In this document: piece by piece, positions 35,454-44,844 of the stretch
Layout of the letters: every line of letters begins with the position of its first letter
Numbering within the stretch: position 1 is the first letter of the stretch
Source of the DNA: Casp-actino8 sp964513215
Lineage (GTDB): Bacteria; Actinomycetota; Acidimicrobiia; Acidimicrobiales; Ilumatobacteraceae
Direction of reading: 5' to 3'
NCBI GenBank assembly: GCA_964513215.1
Contig: CAZELU010000002.1
Span: 22,488-86,487 of the forward strand
Length of the DNA: 64,000 nucleotides
Translations under genes and position numbers: made by a program
Notes under the pieces: model-generated
Told to the model about the DNA's origin: nothing
Databases searched by the model: none
What the model saw: only the letters and a program-made list of their open reading frames with translations

Positions 35454-37112
35454 TCAGGGCAATGACACCACCGTGACGGTTCCCGTGGTTCCGTCGACCG
35501 TGATGGTCGCACCGTCGGGAATCCGCTCAGTCGCATCGGTGACGCTCACGACGCACGGAATTCCGAGTTCACGACTCACGATGATCGCGTGACTCACGAG
35601 AGCACCGACGTTCACCACGACGGCACCGGCCGGCACGAAGAGCGGCGTCCAAGCCGGATCGGTGAGGGGCGCGATGAGCACTTCACCCGGTTCGAGTGCG
35701 AGTGGATCGGCCGGATCGAGGATCACGCGAGCCTTGCCGGTGTACGTGCCGGGCGCGCCCGACATACCGGTGAGAACTTCGCCCGCCTTCACGACAGCAG
35801 CCCGCGACTCACCCTTGCGTGACCACTCCGACAACGGTGGCACCGACCGATGAACGATGAACGGCGGTTCGAGCTGGAACAGCTCGAGGTACTGACGCTC
35901 ACGCTGGGCCAGACGAGCACGGAATTCGTCGGGATCGTTGGCGAACGCATCGAGTTCGTCGTTCAGAAGCATGCAGATCTGCGAGGTGGTGTAACCGGTC
36001 CGCGCCGCCATGGCGAACGCCGCCATCCGTACCTCGTGCAGCACCTTGATGATGTTGGTCTTGGCCCGCTCACGCCCGGCGAGGAACACGTGAGCAGAGC
36101 GCAAAGCCATCTCGAACTGGCCGAGTACTTCGGGTTGATCGGCCAGCGCTTCGCGCACCTTCGCTTCGGCGGCTCGCCGAGTGGCCGCGTTTCGCTCGTT
36201 GCGAATCTCGGGGCTCTCCGAGTCGGGAGCGGCTCGCATCGCATCGATCAACGACGTCGCGAGAGACGGCTTGGTCTCCCACACATCGGACCGGATGTCC
36301 CACTCGTTGGGTCCACGACTACCGAACTCGTCGATGAACGCGGCGAAACCCGCCTTGTACTCGGCCGAATCGGCCGGCAGCCGCGACAACTTCCACATCG
36401 CGTTGCTCGGCGCGGCCGAGTCGACGTCACCGATCGACGTGATGAGCGTGAGCGCGAGACTCGGATCGCCCAAGGCGGCCGCGATCTGACCGAGTGCGCC
36501 CGGACCAATGGATGTCCCGGCCGTGGTGTCGAGGTGGTGTTTGAACATGCGCCTCATGGCCGGGATGAACGAGCGCATTCGAGCGATCAGAGCCCGTTCG
36601 TCGAGTGACGACAGGTCGGGGCGCGAAGCCCGCGCCGCCTTCGACTCGGCCTGGTCGGCCATGAGGTGAGGTAGCGAGTCGGCGGTCATCACACCAACCA
36701 TCCACTCACCGAGTTTGGCGGTGTTGGACGGACTGTCGTGCCACGGTTCGGCCACGTACGGCGGGACGTCGGGATGCGCCCCGAAATACACCGCATCGAT
36801 CATCTCGGGTGACAGACCCGGACCACGCACTCCGAAGAGTCGGGCCATCGAACCGTTGATGTAGAGGTACCCGCCGAACGAACCGACAACTTCGGGGTGC
36901 ACCAGGTCGACCTCGTGTTCGTCACAGGTGCCGGCACCGACTTGCGAGTCGCGCCAACCGAGAACGACACCCGGTTCCCAACACACCGTCCATCCGAGCG
37001 GACTGCACGGGTCGGGCAGCACCTCACCGGCGTTGGCCCGCGTGTACACCGGGAACCGATCGCTCGTCTGCCAGTCGGTGATCCAACGGTCGCTGATCCG
37101 AGAATCGGTCAT
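35454..37112 (-). CDS. PEP-utilizing-enzyme mobile-domain protein
   Basis: A 552-residue cytosolic protein. The last 80 residues (LIAPLTDPAWTPLF, then GALVSHAIIVSRELGIPCVV) are the swivelling phosphohistidine domain of PEP-utilizing enzymes, with the phospho-acceptor His in VSHAII. The first 400 residues resemble the middle region found between the ATP-grasp and phosphohistidine domains of rifampin-phosphotransferase-like proteins; no ATP-grasp domain is present. A partner supplying ATP or PEP chemistry would be needed, or the protein has another role. The ATG at 37112 is preferred; one four codons upstream is possible. Confidence 0.75.
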   Translation of the reverse strand: MTDSRISDRWITDWQTSDRFPVYTRANAGEVLPDPCSPLGWTVCWEPGVVLGWRDSQVGAGTCDEHEVDLVHPEVVGSFGGYLYINGSMARLFGVRGPGLSPEMIDAVYFGAHPDVPPYVAEPWHDSPSNTAKLGEWMVGVMTADSLPHLMADQAESKAARASRPDLSSLDERALIARMRSFIPAMRRMFKHHLDTTAGTSIGPGALGQIAAALGDPSLALTLITSIGDVDSAAPSNAMWKLSRLPADSAEYKAGFAAFIDEFGSRGPNEWDIRSDVWETKPSLATSLIDAMRAAPDSESPEIRNERNAATRRAAEAKVREALADQPEVLGQFEMALRSAHVFLAGRERAKTNIIKVLHEVRMAAFAMAARTGYTTSQICMLLNDELDAFANDPDEFRARLAQRERQYLELFQLEPPFIVHRSVPPLSEWSRKGESRAAVVKAGEVLTGMSGAPGTYTGKARVILDPADPLALEPGEVLIAPLTDPAWTPLFVPAGAVVVNVGALVSHAIIVSRELGIPCVVSVTDATERIPDGATITVDGTTGTVTVVSLP

Positions 37113-37204
37113 GTCATCCCCCATGTGCGGTGATCGTGTGCTGCGAGGGACAATAGTCACCCCACCTCGGCCGACTCCGAAGCGACATCGAAGACGGTCA
37201 CGGG

Positions 37205-37210
37205 CAGACT
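37205..37210 (+). promoter_or_regulatory. Putative leaderless -10 (CAGACT) of the ABC1 kinase gene
   Basis: CAGACT, 6 nt, then the GTG at 37217. Confidence 0.4.
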
Positions 37211-37216
37211 CACCTC

Positions 37217-38806
37217 GTGACGACGAACGATCGCGACTGGGCTGCCTTCACCGAATCGGCCCCCTGGACGATCGACCGCGACACCGTGACGTGGTTACCG
37301 CTGGCTCCCGAACTGAGGGCCCGCGCCCGCGCCGAAGTTCCGCGTCTGACCACTCCCTCCAAGGTGCCTCCCGGATCGCGAGTCGTGACCGTTGCTCGTC
37401 ATCTCGGTGGAGCCCTCGGCCCGTGGTACCTGCGCAAGAAGCGCAATCGATACGCCGATCCGTCCGAGAGTCGCGGAGATCTCTCGCTGCGACTGCGACG
37501 AGCGGTGGAGACCCTCGGTCCGACGTACATCAAACTCGGCCAGATCATCTCCTCGGGCGAAGGTCTCTTCCCCGCCGAACTCGTCACACAGTTCAAGATG
37601 TGCCGCGATCAGGTTCCAGCCGAGCCTTTCGACACGGTTCGCCTCACGGTCGAACAAGACCTCGGCGCCCGACTCGAAGACGTGTTCGAGTGGTTCGACA
37701 CACGCGCTCTGGCCGCCGCCTCGATCGCTCAAGTTCATGCGGCTCGTCTGCGCACGGGCGAAGACGTGGTCGTGAAGGTGCAGCGACCGCGGGTGGCCGA
37801 ACTCGTTCGCAAGGACCTCCGCGTCATGTCGTGGATCGCACCGCATCTGATCGGCCGCATCCCGATCGCTGCTCTGGCCAATCCCCCGGCCCTGGTCGAA
37901 CTGTTCGCCGAAACGATCGTCGAGGAGCTCGACTTCCGCCTCGAGGCCGCCAACATGCTCGATGTCGCGACGATGCTCAAGGAGCTCGGCCAGGACGGTT
38001 ACGTGGTTCCGCGTCCGCATCCCTCACTCGTCACCCCGCGGGTGCTCGTGATGGAGCGAGTCTCGGGTTTCAACTTCGACGACGTGGCCGGCATGAAGAA
38101 CGCGGGCATCGACACCGAGTCGGTGATTCGAACCGGCATGATCGCCTTCATGGAAGGCGCCATGATCCACGGCATCTTCCACGGTGACCTTCACGGCGGA
38201 AACCTGTTCGTGCTCGCCGATGGCCGAACCGCATTGCTCGACTTCGGCATCGTGGCTCGTTTGTCGCAGGAACGTCGACTCGCTTTCCTGCGATTGATGC
38301 TGTCGGCCACCACCAACGACGTGAAGGGCCAGATCGCGGCCTTGCGGGATCTGGGCGCACTGCCGCGCGACACCGATCTCGATGCAGTCATTCGCGACCT
38401 ACGTCTCGACCAGGCCCCGATCGATCCCACCACGTTGTCGGGCGAGCAGATGGTCGCCGAGGTTCAGCGCGTCGTGAAAGCCCTTCTCGGCTATGGCGCT
38501 CGCTTGCCCAAGGAACTCATGCTCTACGTGAAGAACATGGTGTTCGTCGACGGAGCGATCGCTCGGCTCGCGCCAGATCTCGACATCCTGGCCGAGATCG
38601 CCAACATCTCGATGCTCTTCGCTGAACGCCACGGTGAACGCTTGGGCCGCGAACTCGGAATCGATCCGACCGCCGTCGAGTTCGACATGACCGGAGTGAA
38701 AGCACAGCTGGGCCTCGAGGCCGACGTCGATCAACTGACGTACAAGGATCTCCAAGCGCGACGCGATCTGATTCAGAAGCGCATGCGCGAGCACATCGGC
38801 CGCTGA
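37217..38806 (+). CDS. ABC1/UbiB family atypical kinase
   Basis: A 529-residue protein of the ABC1/UbiB family. Family motifs are LGPTYIKLGQIISSGEGLFP near residue 100 (the KxGQ motif), AAASIAQVHAARL near residue 171, VVVKVQRP with the catalytic Lys, EELDFRLEAANM, and HGDLHGGNLFVL with LLDFGIVARL near residues 325-350. There are no hydrophobic C-terminal helices, unlike UbiB. Members assist quinone synthesis or lipid homeostasis; with menB in the window a menaquinone link is possible but unproven. Confidence 0.87.
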   Translation: MTTNDRDWAAFTESAPWTIDRDTVTWLPLAPELRARARAEVPRLTTPSKVPPGSRVVTVARHLGGALGPWYLRKKRNRYADPSESRGDLSLRLRRAVETLGPTYIKLGQIISSGEGLFPAELVTQFKMCRDQVPAEPFDTVRLTVEQDLGARLEDVFEWFDTRALAAASIAQVHAARLRTGEDVVVKVQRPRVAELVRKDLRVMSWIAPHLIGRIPIAALANPPALVELFAETIVEELDFRLEAANMLDVATMLKELGQDGYVVPRPHPSLVTPRVLVMERVSGFNFDDVAGMKNAGIDTESVIRTGMIAFMEGAMIHGIFHGDLHGGNLFVLADGRTALLDFGIVARLSQERRLAFLRLMLSATTNDVKGQIAALRDLGALPRDTDLDAVIRDLRLDQAPIDPTTLSGEQMVAEVQRVVKALLGYGARLPKELMLYVKNMVFVDGAIARLAPDLDILAEIANISMLFAERHGERLGRELGIDPTAVEFDMTGVKAQLGLEADVDQLTYKDLQARRDLIQKRMREHIGR

Positions 38807-38824
38807 CTCGCTTCAGTCGACGAC

Positions 38825-39457
38825 TCAGTCCGGGAAGATCTCATCGAGCAAACGATGCGCGCGACGCTCGTGGCCGGCTTCGTCGTCACGAAGTGATTCC
38901 CACAAACCACGCCACGCACTGTCGTCAACTCCGAACGCCTGCGCGAGTCGTTCGACGATGCCACTCGTGAATTCGACGTGTGGCTGAACACCCCACGCCC
39001 GGCCGACTCGGAAGGCGGCGTCAGCGTGCGGAAGCGCTGCGATCGCTTCTCCGGGCGCCGAGATCGCATCCTCGTGCCACACCGCCCAGCGACCGGCGAG
39101 GTTCGGATGTTCGGTTTTCACCTCGGTGTAGGCCCGGAAGGTGTCGCTCATGCGCCGTACCGAACCGCCTGCCGCACACGCGAGCGCTTGGGCCCCGAAA
39201 CAAACACCGAGGAACGGGCGATCGTGGGCGATCCACGACGCGACCACGTCGATTTCTTGGCGAGCCGCAGTCCCGCAGTGCCCCTCGGCCACCGATGTCG
39301 GAGACCCGAGCACGATGAGGGCATCAGCGTCGGGAAGCTGGAGGGAGTCCTCGCGAAAGAGACGCGACACTCGCATGTTGCGAGCCTCGAGCCAGGTACC
39401 GATGTGGCCGAGTTCGGCCGCCACGTCACGATGCGAGAGAACGGCGAAGGTCGTCAC
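38825..39457 (-). CDS. Class I glutamine amidotransferase-like protein
   Basis: A 210-residue GATase1 domain protein with the nucleophile elbow FLGVCFGAQALA near residue 83 and the His of the triad in WGVQPHVEFT near residue 159. It resembles stand-alone GMP-synthase-like amidotransferases that may act on small-molecule gamma-glutamyl compounds. It starts 7 nt after the SDR stop, with a GAGG site before its GTG. Confidence 0.83.
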   Translation of the reverse strand: MTTFAVLSHRDVAAELGHIGTWLEARNMRVSRLFREDSLQLPDADALIVLGSPTSVAEGHCGTAARQEIDVVASWIAHDRPFLGVCFGAQALACAAGGSVRRMSDTFRAYTEVKTEHPNLAGRWAVWHEDAISAPGEAIAALPHADAAFRVGRAWGVQPHVEFTSGIVERLAQAFGVDDSAWRGLWESLRDDEAGHERRAHRLLDEIFPD

Positions 39458-39464
39458 CGATACC

Positions 39465-40331
39465 TCAGAGAGCGAACGACAAGCCGGTGGCCTGCTCGCT
39501 CAACGACCATAGGTCGCGCGCGAGTTGCGCGTCGCGCGCTCGACTCGATGGCTTCTCGACGACGGTGGAGCCGAAAGCCATGAATCGGGGTCCGAGGTAT
39601 TCGCCACCCCGTAGGTCGCGATCGGCCGCGCCGCGAACCAGCGGATCGGAACCACTCTCCGATGATCGGAACGTGAGCCATCCCATCCGGCGCGTGAGCG
39701 AATTGATGAACGACGAGCCGTCGCGGCCGAGCGCGGTCGATGCGATTCCGGGGTGAGCACCGATCGAAATCTGCGTACGACCCACCGCCTTCAGGCGACG
39801 GTCGAGCTCGAGGGCGAACAGCAGGTTGGCCAGTTTGCTCTGCGAATAGGCGTCCCAGCGGTTGTACTTCCGTCGTTCGAAGTGCGGATCGTCGAGATCG
39901 ACGCGACCCTGACGGTGAGCGATCGACGACACCGTGATCACGCGTCCGGCGTCGGCCAAGAGTGGAAGCAAGCGGGCCGTGAGCGCGAAGTGACCGAGAT
40001 GATTGGTACCGAACTGCCCTTCGAATCCGTCGGTGGTTCGGGTTTCGTCGAGGCCCATGACTCCGGCGTTGTTCACGAGCACGTCGATGCGCCGGCCACT
40101 CGCCGACAACTCGTCGGCAAATCGGGCAATCGACGCTTGGTCGGCCAGGTCGAGGCGCGCGACCGACACGCGCGACGAACCAAGTTGCTGTTGTGCGGCC
40201 GTGGCCTTGGCCTCATTACGACAGGCCATGAGCACTTCGGCTCCGCGTTCGGCGAGTTGCCGTGTGGCCTCCAGACCGATGCCACTGTTGGCGCCGGTGA
40301 TCACGACGAAACGTCCGGATTGGTCGGTCAC
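39465..40331 (-). CDS. Short-chain dehydrogenase/reductase
   Basis: A 288-residue NAD(P)-dependent oxidoreductase. TGANSGIGLEATRQLA near residue 13 is the cofactor motif, followed by NNAGVMG, the catalytic Ser in TVSSIAH and the Tyr-Lys pair in DAYSQSKLAN near residue 163. The wording is close to retinol dehydrogenase/WW-oxidoreductase-like SDRs. The substrate is unknown. The GTG start overlaps the upstream hydrolase stop (GTGA). Confidence 0.87.
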   Translation of the reverse strand: MTDQSGRFVVITGANSGIGLEATRQLAERGAEVLMACRNEAKATAAQQQLGSSRVSVARLDLADQASIARFADELSASGRRIDVLVNNAGVMGLDETRTTDGFEGQFGTNHLGHFALTARLLPLLADAGRVITVSSIAHRQGRVDLDDPHFERRKYNRWDAYSQSKLANLLFALELDRRLKAVGRTQISIGAHPGIASTALGRDGSSFINSLTRRMGWLTFRSSESGSDPLVRGAADRDLRGGEYLGPRFMAFGSTVVEKPSSRARDAQLARDLWSLSEQATGLSFAL

Positions 40332-41089
40332 GATTCGATCTCCTTCCAGAACGCAGCCAGCGCGGCGGCAGCCGATTCGGGTGCTTCGATCATCCACCAG
40401 TGGCCGCGGTCGGCCAACTCGATCGTGATGGCGCCGAGACGGGCAGCCACGTCGCGAGCCATGTCCGGCGTGCCCGGGTACGGATCGGCTGTCGGCACGA
40501 TCACCGCACCGCGTCCAGGTTTGCGATCGGCGAGTCGGGCTCCGAGTTCGCGCATCGCCGGTTGAGCGGCCGATCGATAGAGCGCGAGAATGCAGCGACC
40601 CATCGTGTTGTCGACCCACGGTGCGACTTCATCGGCAATCGATTCGGTCATACCAAGCGCCGCGAACGCCGCCTTCTTGTCGTCGACGGGCAACGACACC
40701 AGTCCAGCCACCATCTCCTCGCCCACACCGGCGGTCTGCCAACCCTGGGCCGCATCGTGCCATTGGTAATCAGGATGAACGAGACCACCACAATCCGCGG
40801 CCCAGGACACGAACAGATCGGGGCGCACTGAAATCGCGCCGTACACGTGGCCGGCACCCCAGTCGTGTCCGACGATGTGAACCGGTCGCCCGATCGACTC
40901 GACTTCACTCACGAGCCACGCTCGGTAGTCGGACTGGGATGCACTCCAGCCGTCAGGGCAGGTCGCTCCGAAACCCGGGGGCGTCAAGCGAATCACATCG
41001 GCCACACCCAGTGCATCGAGAGCAGACACCAGAGGCGTCCAGATCGCCGACGTCTCTGGATTGCCGTGCACCAGAACGACCGTGTTCAT
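40328..41089 (-). CDS. Alpha/beta hydrolase (haloalkane dehalogenase/epoxide hydrolase-like)
   Basis: A 253-residue alpha/beta hydrolase with HGNPETS near residue 8 (oxyanion hole), nucleophile elbow VGHDWGAG near residue 73 with Asp rather than Ser, and the catalytic His in LADRGHWWMIEAPE near the C-terminus. An Asp nucleophile is characteristic of epoxide hydrolases and dehalogenases. It is the first gene of a three-gene chain with the SDR and amidotransferase. Confidence 0.84.
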   Translation of the reverse strand: MNTVVLVHGNPETSAIWTPLVSALDALGVADVIRLTPPGFGATCPDGWSASQSDYRAWLVSEVESIGRPVHIVGHDWGAGHVYGAISVRPDLFVSWAADCGGLVHPDYQWHDAAQGWQTAGVGEEMVAGLVSLPVDDKKAAFAALGMTESIADEVAPWVDNTMGRCILALYRSAAQPAMRELGARLADRKPGRGAVIVPTADPYPGTPDMARDVAARLGAITIELADRGHWWMIEAPESAAAALAAFWKEIES

Positions 41090-41158
41090 TCCTTCACGTT
41101 GTCACGATCATCACAGACGAGCCGAATCGGTTGCCTGAATCGCCCCGGGTGCGGTGGG

Positions 41159-41164
41159 TAATCT
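41159..41164 (+). promoter_or_regulatory. Putative -10 (TAATCT) of the first L,D-transpeptidase-like gene
   Basis: TAATCT lies 9 nt before the ATG at 41174, giving a very short leader. No Shine-Dalgarno is seen. Confidence 0.4.
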
Positions 41165-41173
41165 GGCGAGACG

Positions 41174-42193
41174 ATGCTCGCCCCTCGTCATCGATCCGCC
41201 GTGATCGTCTCCATCGTCGTGATCGCCGCGATCTGTCTCGCCATCGGTGTGGTGTCGTCGGGATCCGGCGGATCGTCGGCCAGTTCCGAGGCCACGACCG
41301 TCGACGCGTCCGCCAGCGCCGACACGGTCACGTCCGATCCGGTCGACACACTTCCGATCATCGGCCAACCCGGGGATTCCTCGGCCGTTCCCGGTTCGGA
41401 TCCGAACCTCCCGGAGGCGGCCGCCGAGGACGTGGTCGGCGCCGACCCGGCCGCCACCGAAGAGTGCACCATCAAGGAACGTTCACTCGGTGGCGGATCG
41501 AGCGGACCCGATGTCGTGTGTCTGCAGGAAGCGCTCCGCGAGGCCGGCCTGTATTCCGGGAACATCTCGGGCGTGTACGACAACGCCACCGCCGCGTCGG
41601 TCGAGAAGTTGCAGACCGAACGCGATCTGTTCGTCGACGGCAAGGTTGGACGTGAGACCGCACTGTCTCTCGGGATCTGGCCCGACGAGCAGTCGATGAT
41701 CGTACGCACACCGCCCCCACCGCCCGGTGCGGTCGACATCTACGGGTACCCGATGTCGACGGTGTCGACGAGTGGACCCGACGCTCCCCCGCTTCCGGCC
41801 AACTCCGGGTCGGGTCGACGTGTCGTGTACGACCGCATGGGACAGCGGGTGTGGGCGGTCGACGAGAACGATGTGATCATTCGTTCGTGGCTGGTGTCGG
41901 GCAGCAAGTACGACAACGAGACACCCGGAACCCATGTGGTCTACAGCCGATCCGATGTGTCGACAGCATGGAACGGCAAGGCGTTCTTGCCCAAGATGGT
42001 GCGGTGGCTGAAGACCGACATCGGCAATATCGGCTTTCACGCGATTCCGATTCGTCGCAGCGACAATCAGCCGTACCAGACCGAGGCCGAGTTGGGTCAG
42101 CGGTTGAGCGGAGGGTGTCAGCGCCAGGCCAATGCCGACGCCGACTTCTTGTGGGACTTCGCCCAAGTGGGCACCAAAGTCGTCGTGATCTGA
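41174..42193 (+). CDS. L,D-transpeptidase-like protein with peptidoglycan-binding domain
   Basis: A 339-residue exported protein: N-terminal membrane anchor (about residues 8-30), an acidic Ser/Thr-rich linker to about 95, a peptidoglycan-binding domain (about 100-170; SGPDVVCLQEALREAGLY), a Pro-rich linker, then a YkuD-like catalytic domain (about 215-339). The active-site region reads IGFHAIP and later RLSGGCQRQ, so the usual S-H-G-C is S-G-G-C here. L,D-transpeptidases make 3-3 peptidoglycan cross-links. Linker composition marks an extracellular location. Confidence 0.82.
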   Translation: MLAPRHRSAVIVSIVVIAAICLAIGVVSSGSGGSSASSEATTVDASASADTVTSDPVDTLPIIGQPGDSSAVPGSDPNLPEAAAEDVVGADPAATEECTIKERSLGGGSSGPDVVCLQEALREAGLYSGNISGVYDNATAASVEKLQTERDLFVDGKVGRETALSLGIWPDEQSMIVRTPPPPPGAVDIYGYPMSTVSTSGPDAPPLPANSGSGRRVVYDRMGQRVWAVDENDVIIRSWLVSGSKYDNETPGTHVVYSRSDVSTAWNGKAFLPKMVRWLKTDIGNIGFHAIPIRRSDNQPYQTEAELGQRLSGGCQRQANADADFLWDFAQVGTKVVVI

Positions 42194-42216
42194 GCTGATC
42201 TGGAGCCGAGAGGCCG

Positions 42217-43041
42217 TCAGCGTTCGAACAGTCGTCCGAGATGCTTCTCGGCCATCTCCAAGTCGAGGCGCGGTTCGTGCGCCAACGACGAGAGGTAGCT
42301 GACCGAGACGTAGTCGGCCTCGACCAGACCGCCGTCGGTGTCAGCTGGCAGCGACACTGCATCACCCCACTGCATACGCACGTAATACGAGCCGGCATGA
42401 CCTTCTTTGGGCTCGAGTACGGCCGTGCTCATGCGACGCGGTGGTTCGTGTCCGACACGAGCCACCCGCCAACCCTTCATCTCGGCGACGTCCTTGTTGG
42501 GGACGTTGATGTTCACGACCACGGGCTGCGCTGGCATCGCCGACACCAACCCTTCGACGAACGTGGCCGCGACCTCGGCGGCCGATTCCCACTTCTGGCC
42601 CACGAGCATTTCGTCCCAGCCCTGACCTTCGACACCGAAGCCGGTGACGGCCTGACTCACGGCGACTCCGGAGATGAGACCGTTGCGACCCGACAACGCG
42701 GCCCCGACAGTTCCGGAGTGATACACCGAGCGACCCACATTGACACCCGGATTGATGCCCGACACCACGAGGTCGAAGGGAGCACCGAATGCACCCAGTC
42801 GCGCGAACATCACGCACAGCGCCGGCGGACCGGTGATGGCCCAGGCCTCGTCGATTCCGTCGACGTGCGCTTTGTGCACTTCGGGTTGGATGAGATGTAG
42901 GGCACCGAGAGCGGCGCCGGCTCCGGAGAACTCACGATCGGGTGCCGCGATCACCACCTCGCCGAATGGCTTCATGGCCCGGGCGAGGATGTGCAGGCCG
43001 ACCGAGTCGATGCCGTCGTCGTTGGTCAGGAGGATGCGCAC
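42217..43041 (-). CDS. surE: 5'/3'-nucleotidase SurE
   Basis: Metal-dependent nucleoside monophosphatase, 274 residues. The start VRILLTNDDGIDSVG carries the metal-binding Asp-Asp pair, followed by AAPDREFSGAGA near residue 36 and VVSGINPGVNVGRSVYHSGTVGAA near residues 85-108, all SurE hallmarks. I chose the GTG at 43041, which gives the standard N-terminus; an ATG six codons upstream is possible. Confidence 0.93.
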   Translation of the reverse strand: MRILLTNDDGIDSVGLHILARAMKPFGEVVIAAPDREFSGAGAALGALHLIQPEVHKAHVDGIDEAWAITGPPALCVMFARLGAFGAPFDLVVSGINPGVNVGRSVYHSGTVGAALSGRNGLISGVAVSQAVTGFGVEGQGWDEMLVGQKWESAAEVAATFVEGLVSAMPAQPVVVNINVPNKDVAEMKGWRVARVGHEPPRRMSTAVLEPKEGHAGSYYVRMQWGDAVSLPADTDGGLVEADYVSVSYLSSLAHEPRLDLEMAEKHLGRLFER

Positions 43042-43109
43042 GGCAACATCTTCTCGCATCCGCGGGCGGAGACTCGCATCACCCCGTCAAAAGCAGGATG
43101 AATTCGCGG

Positions 43110-43892
43110 TCAACGTCCGGTGAATCGTGCCGGACGACGCTCGAGGAAGGCCGCGACACCCTCGCGATGGTCCTCGCTGCGGAAACTCGCCGCCATTGCA
43201 GCGGTGTGCCGGGCCATGTGCTCGGGAACCGATGCGGTCAGACCTTCGTACGCGAGCGACTTGATGAGACGATGCGAATGCGGCGAACCGGCCGCCACCG
43301 CCTCGGCCAATGCGTGCACTCGATCGGCCAACTGAGCGGGCTCGACGACGTCGAGCACGTAACCGAGTCGCAATGCCTCAGGCGCGTCGATCATCGAACC
43401 GGTGTACAGCAAGCGCAACGCGTTCTGGAGACCGATGATGCGCGGCAGGAGCCAGGTGCCCGCGCCGGTGTCGGGAACGAGGCCTCGGTGCACGAAGTTC
43501 CAGGCGAATCGCGCGTTGGTGGTGGCGATGCGCAGATCGCACTGCGACGTGAACTCGGCGCCCATGCCCACGGCCGGTCCGTCGATCGCACAAATGGTGG
43601 GCTTCGAGCACTGCACCAGCGGCCACCACTTGTCGGTCTCTTCGGCCGAGCCGCGGAGTCCGCGCTGTTCGCCCGGAATCGTCGACAGATCGGCCAAGTC
43701 GGTGCCGGCACAGAAAGCCCCGGGGACTCCCGTGACGATCAGAACCGCCGTCGATTCGTCCTGACTGGCTTCGTGGACGGCCGCGATGAAGTCACCCAAC
43801 ATCGCGTAGGTCATGGCGTTCTTCTTGGCCGGCCGATCGATCGTGATCGTGCCGATCTGGCCGTCGCGTGTGTATCGGATGTACTCGCTCAT
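43110..43892 (-). CDS. Enoyl-CoA hydratase/isomerase family protein
   Basis: A 260-residue crotonase-fold protein. The oxyanion-hole segments are GAFCAGTDLADL near residue 60 and AIDGPAVGMGAEFTSQCDLRIA near residue 103; the residue after the second motif is LVPDTGAGTWLLPR near residue 137. The Asp in PDTGAG rather than Glu suggests an isomerase or other crotonase activity. It is divergent from the second F420 oxidoreductase. Confidence 0.86.
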   Translation of the reverse strand: MSEYIRYTRDGQIGTITIDRPAKKNAMTYAMLGDFIAAVHEASQDESTAVLIVTGVPGAFCAGTDLADLSTIPGEQRGLRGSAEETDKWWPLVQCSKPTICAIDGPAVGMGAEFTSQCDLRIATTNARFAWNFVHRGLVPDTGAGTWLLPRIIGLQNALRLLYTGSMIDAPEALRLGYVLDVVEPAQLADRVHALAEAVAAGSPHSHRLIKSLAYEGLTASVPEHMARHTAAMAASFRSEDHREGVAAFLERRPARFTGR

Positions 43893-43992
43893 GGTCGTCC
43901 TCGCCGCTGTCGTACCGGATCGTCCCGACGTTGCGAGCGTATTCGTCGTCCCGGGCTACCGTGTCAGCGAACCCGTCACGGAGGGAGTCGCC

Positions 43993-44835
43993 ATGCGCAT
44001 CGGAGCCCTGATCTTCCCGACCGATCTCTCGATTCGAGTCGATCGTCTGGCCCGCGAGCTGGAGGACCGCGGATTCGAATCGCTGTGGGTCACCGAGCAC
44101 ACGCACATCCCCACCAGCCGCCGAACCCCCTGGCCGGGTGGGCGCGAATTGCCGGAGGAATACAAGCGGACCCTCGATCCGTACGTCGCGCTGGCCGCTG
44201 CGGGTGCAGTCACGAAGAACCTCGTTCTTGGCACCGGCGTTTCACTGGTGGCCCAGCACCACGCCATCACACTCGCCAAACAGGTCGCATCGGTCGATTA
44301 CCTCTCGGATGGTCGCTTCGCCTTCGGTATCGGAGTCGGCTGGAACGAAGACGAAATGGAACACCACGGCGTCGACCCCGCGACCCGACGTGGACGAGTT
44401 CGCGAGACGATCCTGGCGATGAAGGAGCTCTGGACCAAGGAGGCCGGCGAGTTCTCCGGCCAGCACGTGTCGTTCTCACCCAGTTGGAGTTGGCCCAAGC
44501 CCGCGAGCAAACCGCATCCGCCGATCCTCATGGGCGGCGCGGGCGGTCCGGTGACCTTCCGCCACGTGGCCGAGTACTGCGACGGCTGGATGCCCATTCA
44601 CGGTCGCCGCGACATCGCCGAGAAGTTGCCGCTGCTCCACGAAGCCTGGGACGCCGCTGGGCGCGCCCGTTCCGAGCTCGATCTCGGCGTGTTCGGCTGC
44701 CCCGGTGACCCGGCGACGATCGACGGCTACGCCGAGATGGGCTTCGGACGCTGTGTGCTCGGCTTGCCCCCAACATCCGAGGCGGCCGCGCTCAAGGCAC
44801 TCGATTCGTACGCCGCCATTCTCGAGCGCTACTGA
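43993..44835 (+). CDS. Luciferase-like (LLM) F420-type oxidoreductase
   Basis: A 280-residue LLM-family TIM barrel, starting MRIGALIFPTDLSIRVDRLA. Family elements are ERGFESLWVTEHTHIP-like segment near residue 26, LVLGTGVSLVAQHHAI near residue 77, LSDGRFAFGIGVGWNEDE near residue 103 and PPILMGGAGGPVTFR near residue 177. F420 use is likely by family. It has a GGAGG site 8 nt before its ATG, unlike many neighbours. Paralogue of the gene at 17593. Confidence 0.86.
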   Translation: MRIGALIFPTDLSIRVDRLARELEDRGFESLWVTEHTHIPTSRRTPWPGGRELPEEYKRTLDPYVALAAAGAVTKNLVLGTGVSLVAQHHAITLAKQVASVDYLSDGRFAFGIGVGWNEDEMEHHGVDPATRRGRVRETILAMKELWTKEAGEFSGQHVSFSPSWSWPKPASKPHPPILMGGAGGPVTFRHVAEYCDGWMPIHGRRDIAEKLPLLHEAWDAAGRARSELDLGVFGCPGDPATIDGYAEMGFGRCVLGLPPTSEAAALKALDSYAAILERY

Positions 44836-44844
44836 CGCCCTCGG

